A stretch of DNA of 64,000 nt from Thermococcus sibiricus MM 739 (lineage in GTDB: Archaea; Methanobacteriota_B; Thermococci; Thermococcales; Thermococcaceae), in the NCBI RefSeq assembly GCF_000022545.1, contig NC_012883.1, positions 620,001 through 684,000 on the forward strand. The letters run 5' to 3'. The position numbers were made by a program, and so were the translations under genes. Positions 62,865 to 64,000 of the stretch are shown piece by piece; positions within the stretch are counted from its first letter, which is position 1; the number at the start of each line of letters is the position of its first letter. The notes below the pieces were generated by a model, which ran no database searches, was not told the DNA's origin, and was given only the letters and a program-made list of their open reading frames with translations.

Positions 62865-63388
62865 TTAAGGCCTCCCCTCCACAACTTTTTTCAATATCTT
62901 CACTATGCGGGACTGCGCTTCATCCGTAAGGGTTGTTTTGTCTAAATAGTGTTTCTCCCAATTCTTTCGGATGCACGACCTTGGATGTAGTCCGCCACGT
63001 CTTCAGGAACACCATTCCTTCTTAAGAATGTATAAAACCATTTGCGAATAGTATTTGAGGAGATTTTGCCAAAATAGGTTATCTTTTCTGCTCTGTAATA
63101 GTCAATATTAATTCTTTGAGGGTTCAAAGCAAAGTCCAATGGCATGTAGGCCCAAAAGGCCCTTTTCTTCCCTCTTGAGAACTCTTGCATTGGATAGCGA
63201 GCTGTCCTATTGTTTATCCTTTCGAGCTTTGTAGAGTCAAAGTTATTCAAGAGCCTCACCGCTTGAGAAAACCGTAAACCACTATAAACTAAGAGTTTGA
63301 AGAGGCTTACAAGTTCCATTGGGAGTATCTTTTCTTCACTCAAAAATGTTAAGAACGAGCGGAGGGCATTGGCATATTGAGTTAACTT
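62865..63388 (-). pseudogene. C-terminal half of an SSV-type integrase, int(C), frameshifted
   Basis: The frame is open from 63388 and gives L-T-Q-Y-A-N-A-L-R-S-F-L-T-F-L-S-E-E-K then Y-S-G-L-R-F-S-Q-A-V-R-L-L, with the Arg of tyrosine recombinases, and Y-I-Q-G-R-A-S-E-R-I-G. It stops at 62942, but in another frame H-Y-L-D-K-T-T-L-T-D-E-A-Q continues to TAA 62865-62867, so one base (probably G) is missing near 62955. That part holds the catalytic Tyr. The att-proximal N-terminal portion is absent; 63389 has a stop. Confidence 0.72.
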
Positions 63389-63468
63389 TTAGTTGACTCA
63401 CTCTTCTGGAGTTTTTGTTTAACTCACGTGCATAAGATAAAGAAATTAGAAAGGTAAGGGAGATCTTA

Positions 63469-64000
63469 CTAGCATTTTTCACCTTTAATTCTGGTAACAA
63501 CTCCACCAATGAGGACAAAGACAAGGAAAGTTGCTGGGCCGCAGATGTCACTGTTTTCTTCTTCGGTAGTTTCAGTGGCCTGCTCTTGGCTGGTAGTAGT
63601 CGTAGCCGTAGAAGTTGTAGTCTCAGTAGTGGTCGTTGTAGTTGTTGTTTTAAGAGTCTCCAGCTCTATTACTTTAGTGATAATGGCTTTAGAGTTCAAC
63701 ACAATAGCATTAGAATCCATTACTCTAGCTTCAGAATCAGATATTGTGGCATTTGAGTTGCTCTTTTGAATAGCCAAATTCCAGATGATGGCTTCAGAGT
63801 CCATCGAAAAACCGGGAATCAAACCATCTGGGGGGAATCTGAGAACCCAAAAATCATCTTTACCAGTGCCAGAGCTGTTAGTGATACCCGCTACGATAAT
63901 GTCACTATTCAGAGCGAGGGCAATTGCAGTAGCTACATCAAGGTCACTTCCCCCATAGGCCTTCTGCCATTTCACATTTCCATTCTCATCAAGCCTAAGA
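63469..64000 (-). CDS. CGP-CTERM surface protein with propeller-like repeats (partial)
   Basis: The frame is open from the right edge and stops at 63469; about 176 residues are seen. The N-terminal part (W-Q-K-A-Y-G-G-S-D-L-D, A-G-I-T-N-S-S-G-T-G-K-D-D-F-W-V-L-R) is a repeat unit of beta-propeller-type surface proteins. A Thr-rich stalk follows, then C-G-P-A-T-F-L-V-F-V-L-I and a basic tail, the Thermococcales CGP-CTERM sorting signal. The protein should be exported and anchored. The true start lies beyond the window. Confidence 0.88.
   Translation of the reverse strand, partial: LRLDENGNVKWQKAYGGSDLDVATAIALALNSDIIVAGITNSSGTGKDDFWVLRFPPDGLIPGFSMDSEAIIWNLAIQKSNSNATISDSEARVMDSNAIVLNSKAIITKVIELETLKTTTTTTTTETTTSTATTTTSQEQATETTEEENSDICGPATFLVFVLIGGVVTRIKGEKC

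Noticed and set aside
63336-63551. A 71-codon minus-strand frame beside int(C)
   Set aside because: It overlaps the CGP-CTERM gene in another frame and has no supporting signal.

Overview
The window is archaeal and comes from a member of the Thermococcales, most likely a low-GC Thermococcus. The evidence is a CGP-CTERM surface protein, a three-subunit RPA operon, Hef, ABCE1, aIF2-gamma, Nob1, a NfeD/stomatin pair with catalytic residues at the Pyrococcus positions, archaeal lipid enzymes, TATA-promoter plus GGTGA-type leaders, and an intron-containing elongator tRNA-Met. I cannot name the species from sequence alone.

Layout. 0-19 kb is housekeeping: a DUF835 membrane protein, ABCE1, a DUF1998 helicase, an overlapping AlkA/coiled-coil operon, NfeD-stomatin, MinD with a small membrane protein, AMP phosphorylase, GGGP synthase, an M55 aminopeptidase, an H/ACA guide RNA with a visible kink-turn, and Hef. 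19-30 kb is the accessory and most interesting part. It is a metallocluster-type locus with DUF134, two MinD-ferredoxin ATPases, three NifX-like proteins, a radical SAM protein, small membrane and Gly/Arg-rich proteins and an MBL protein. It is interrupted by a block of foreign or broken genes (DUF364 fragment, N-terminal remnant of a PLD-type protein, CorA, UV-endonuclease-like glycosylase) and has a dead AT-rich copy of the radical SAM gene beside a live GC-rich copy. Two palindromic motifs recur at its promoters. 30.8-32.2 kb is a decayed IS200/IS605 TnpB element.

32-56 kb is housekeeping again: ScpB with RPA41/14/32; DGGGP synthase; Clp1 kinase; EngB; SecG (Sec61 beta, a short gene); S6e; aIF2-gamma; SMC-ScpA; tRNA-Met; IMPase/FBPase; G1P dehydrogenase; the 5-oxoprolinase operon pxpABC; Nob1; and an AAA ATPase with a palindromic operator. 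Three successive enzymes of archaeal ether-lipid synthesis (egsA, GGGPS, DGGGPS) and all three condensin parts (SMC, ScpA, ScpB) lie in the window but are dispersed.

57-64 kb is decaying and surface-related: a large secreted or membrane protein broken into three frames, NikR, tRNA-Thr(CGU) carrying the N-terminal half of an SSV-type integrase, the frameshifted C-terminal half 3 kb away, a lipoprotein with calcium-type Asp repeats and a transglutaminase-like domain, and the end of a CGP-CTERM protein that runs off the window. Single-base frameshifts, several at homopolymers, recur through the window; some may be sequencing errors rather than real decay.
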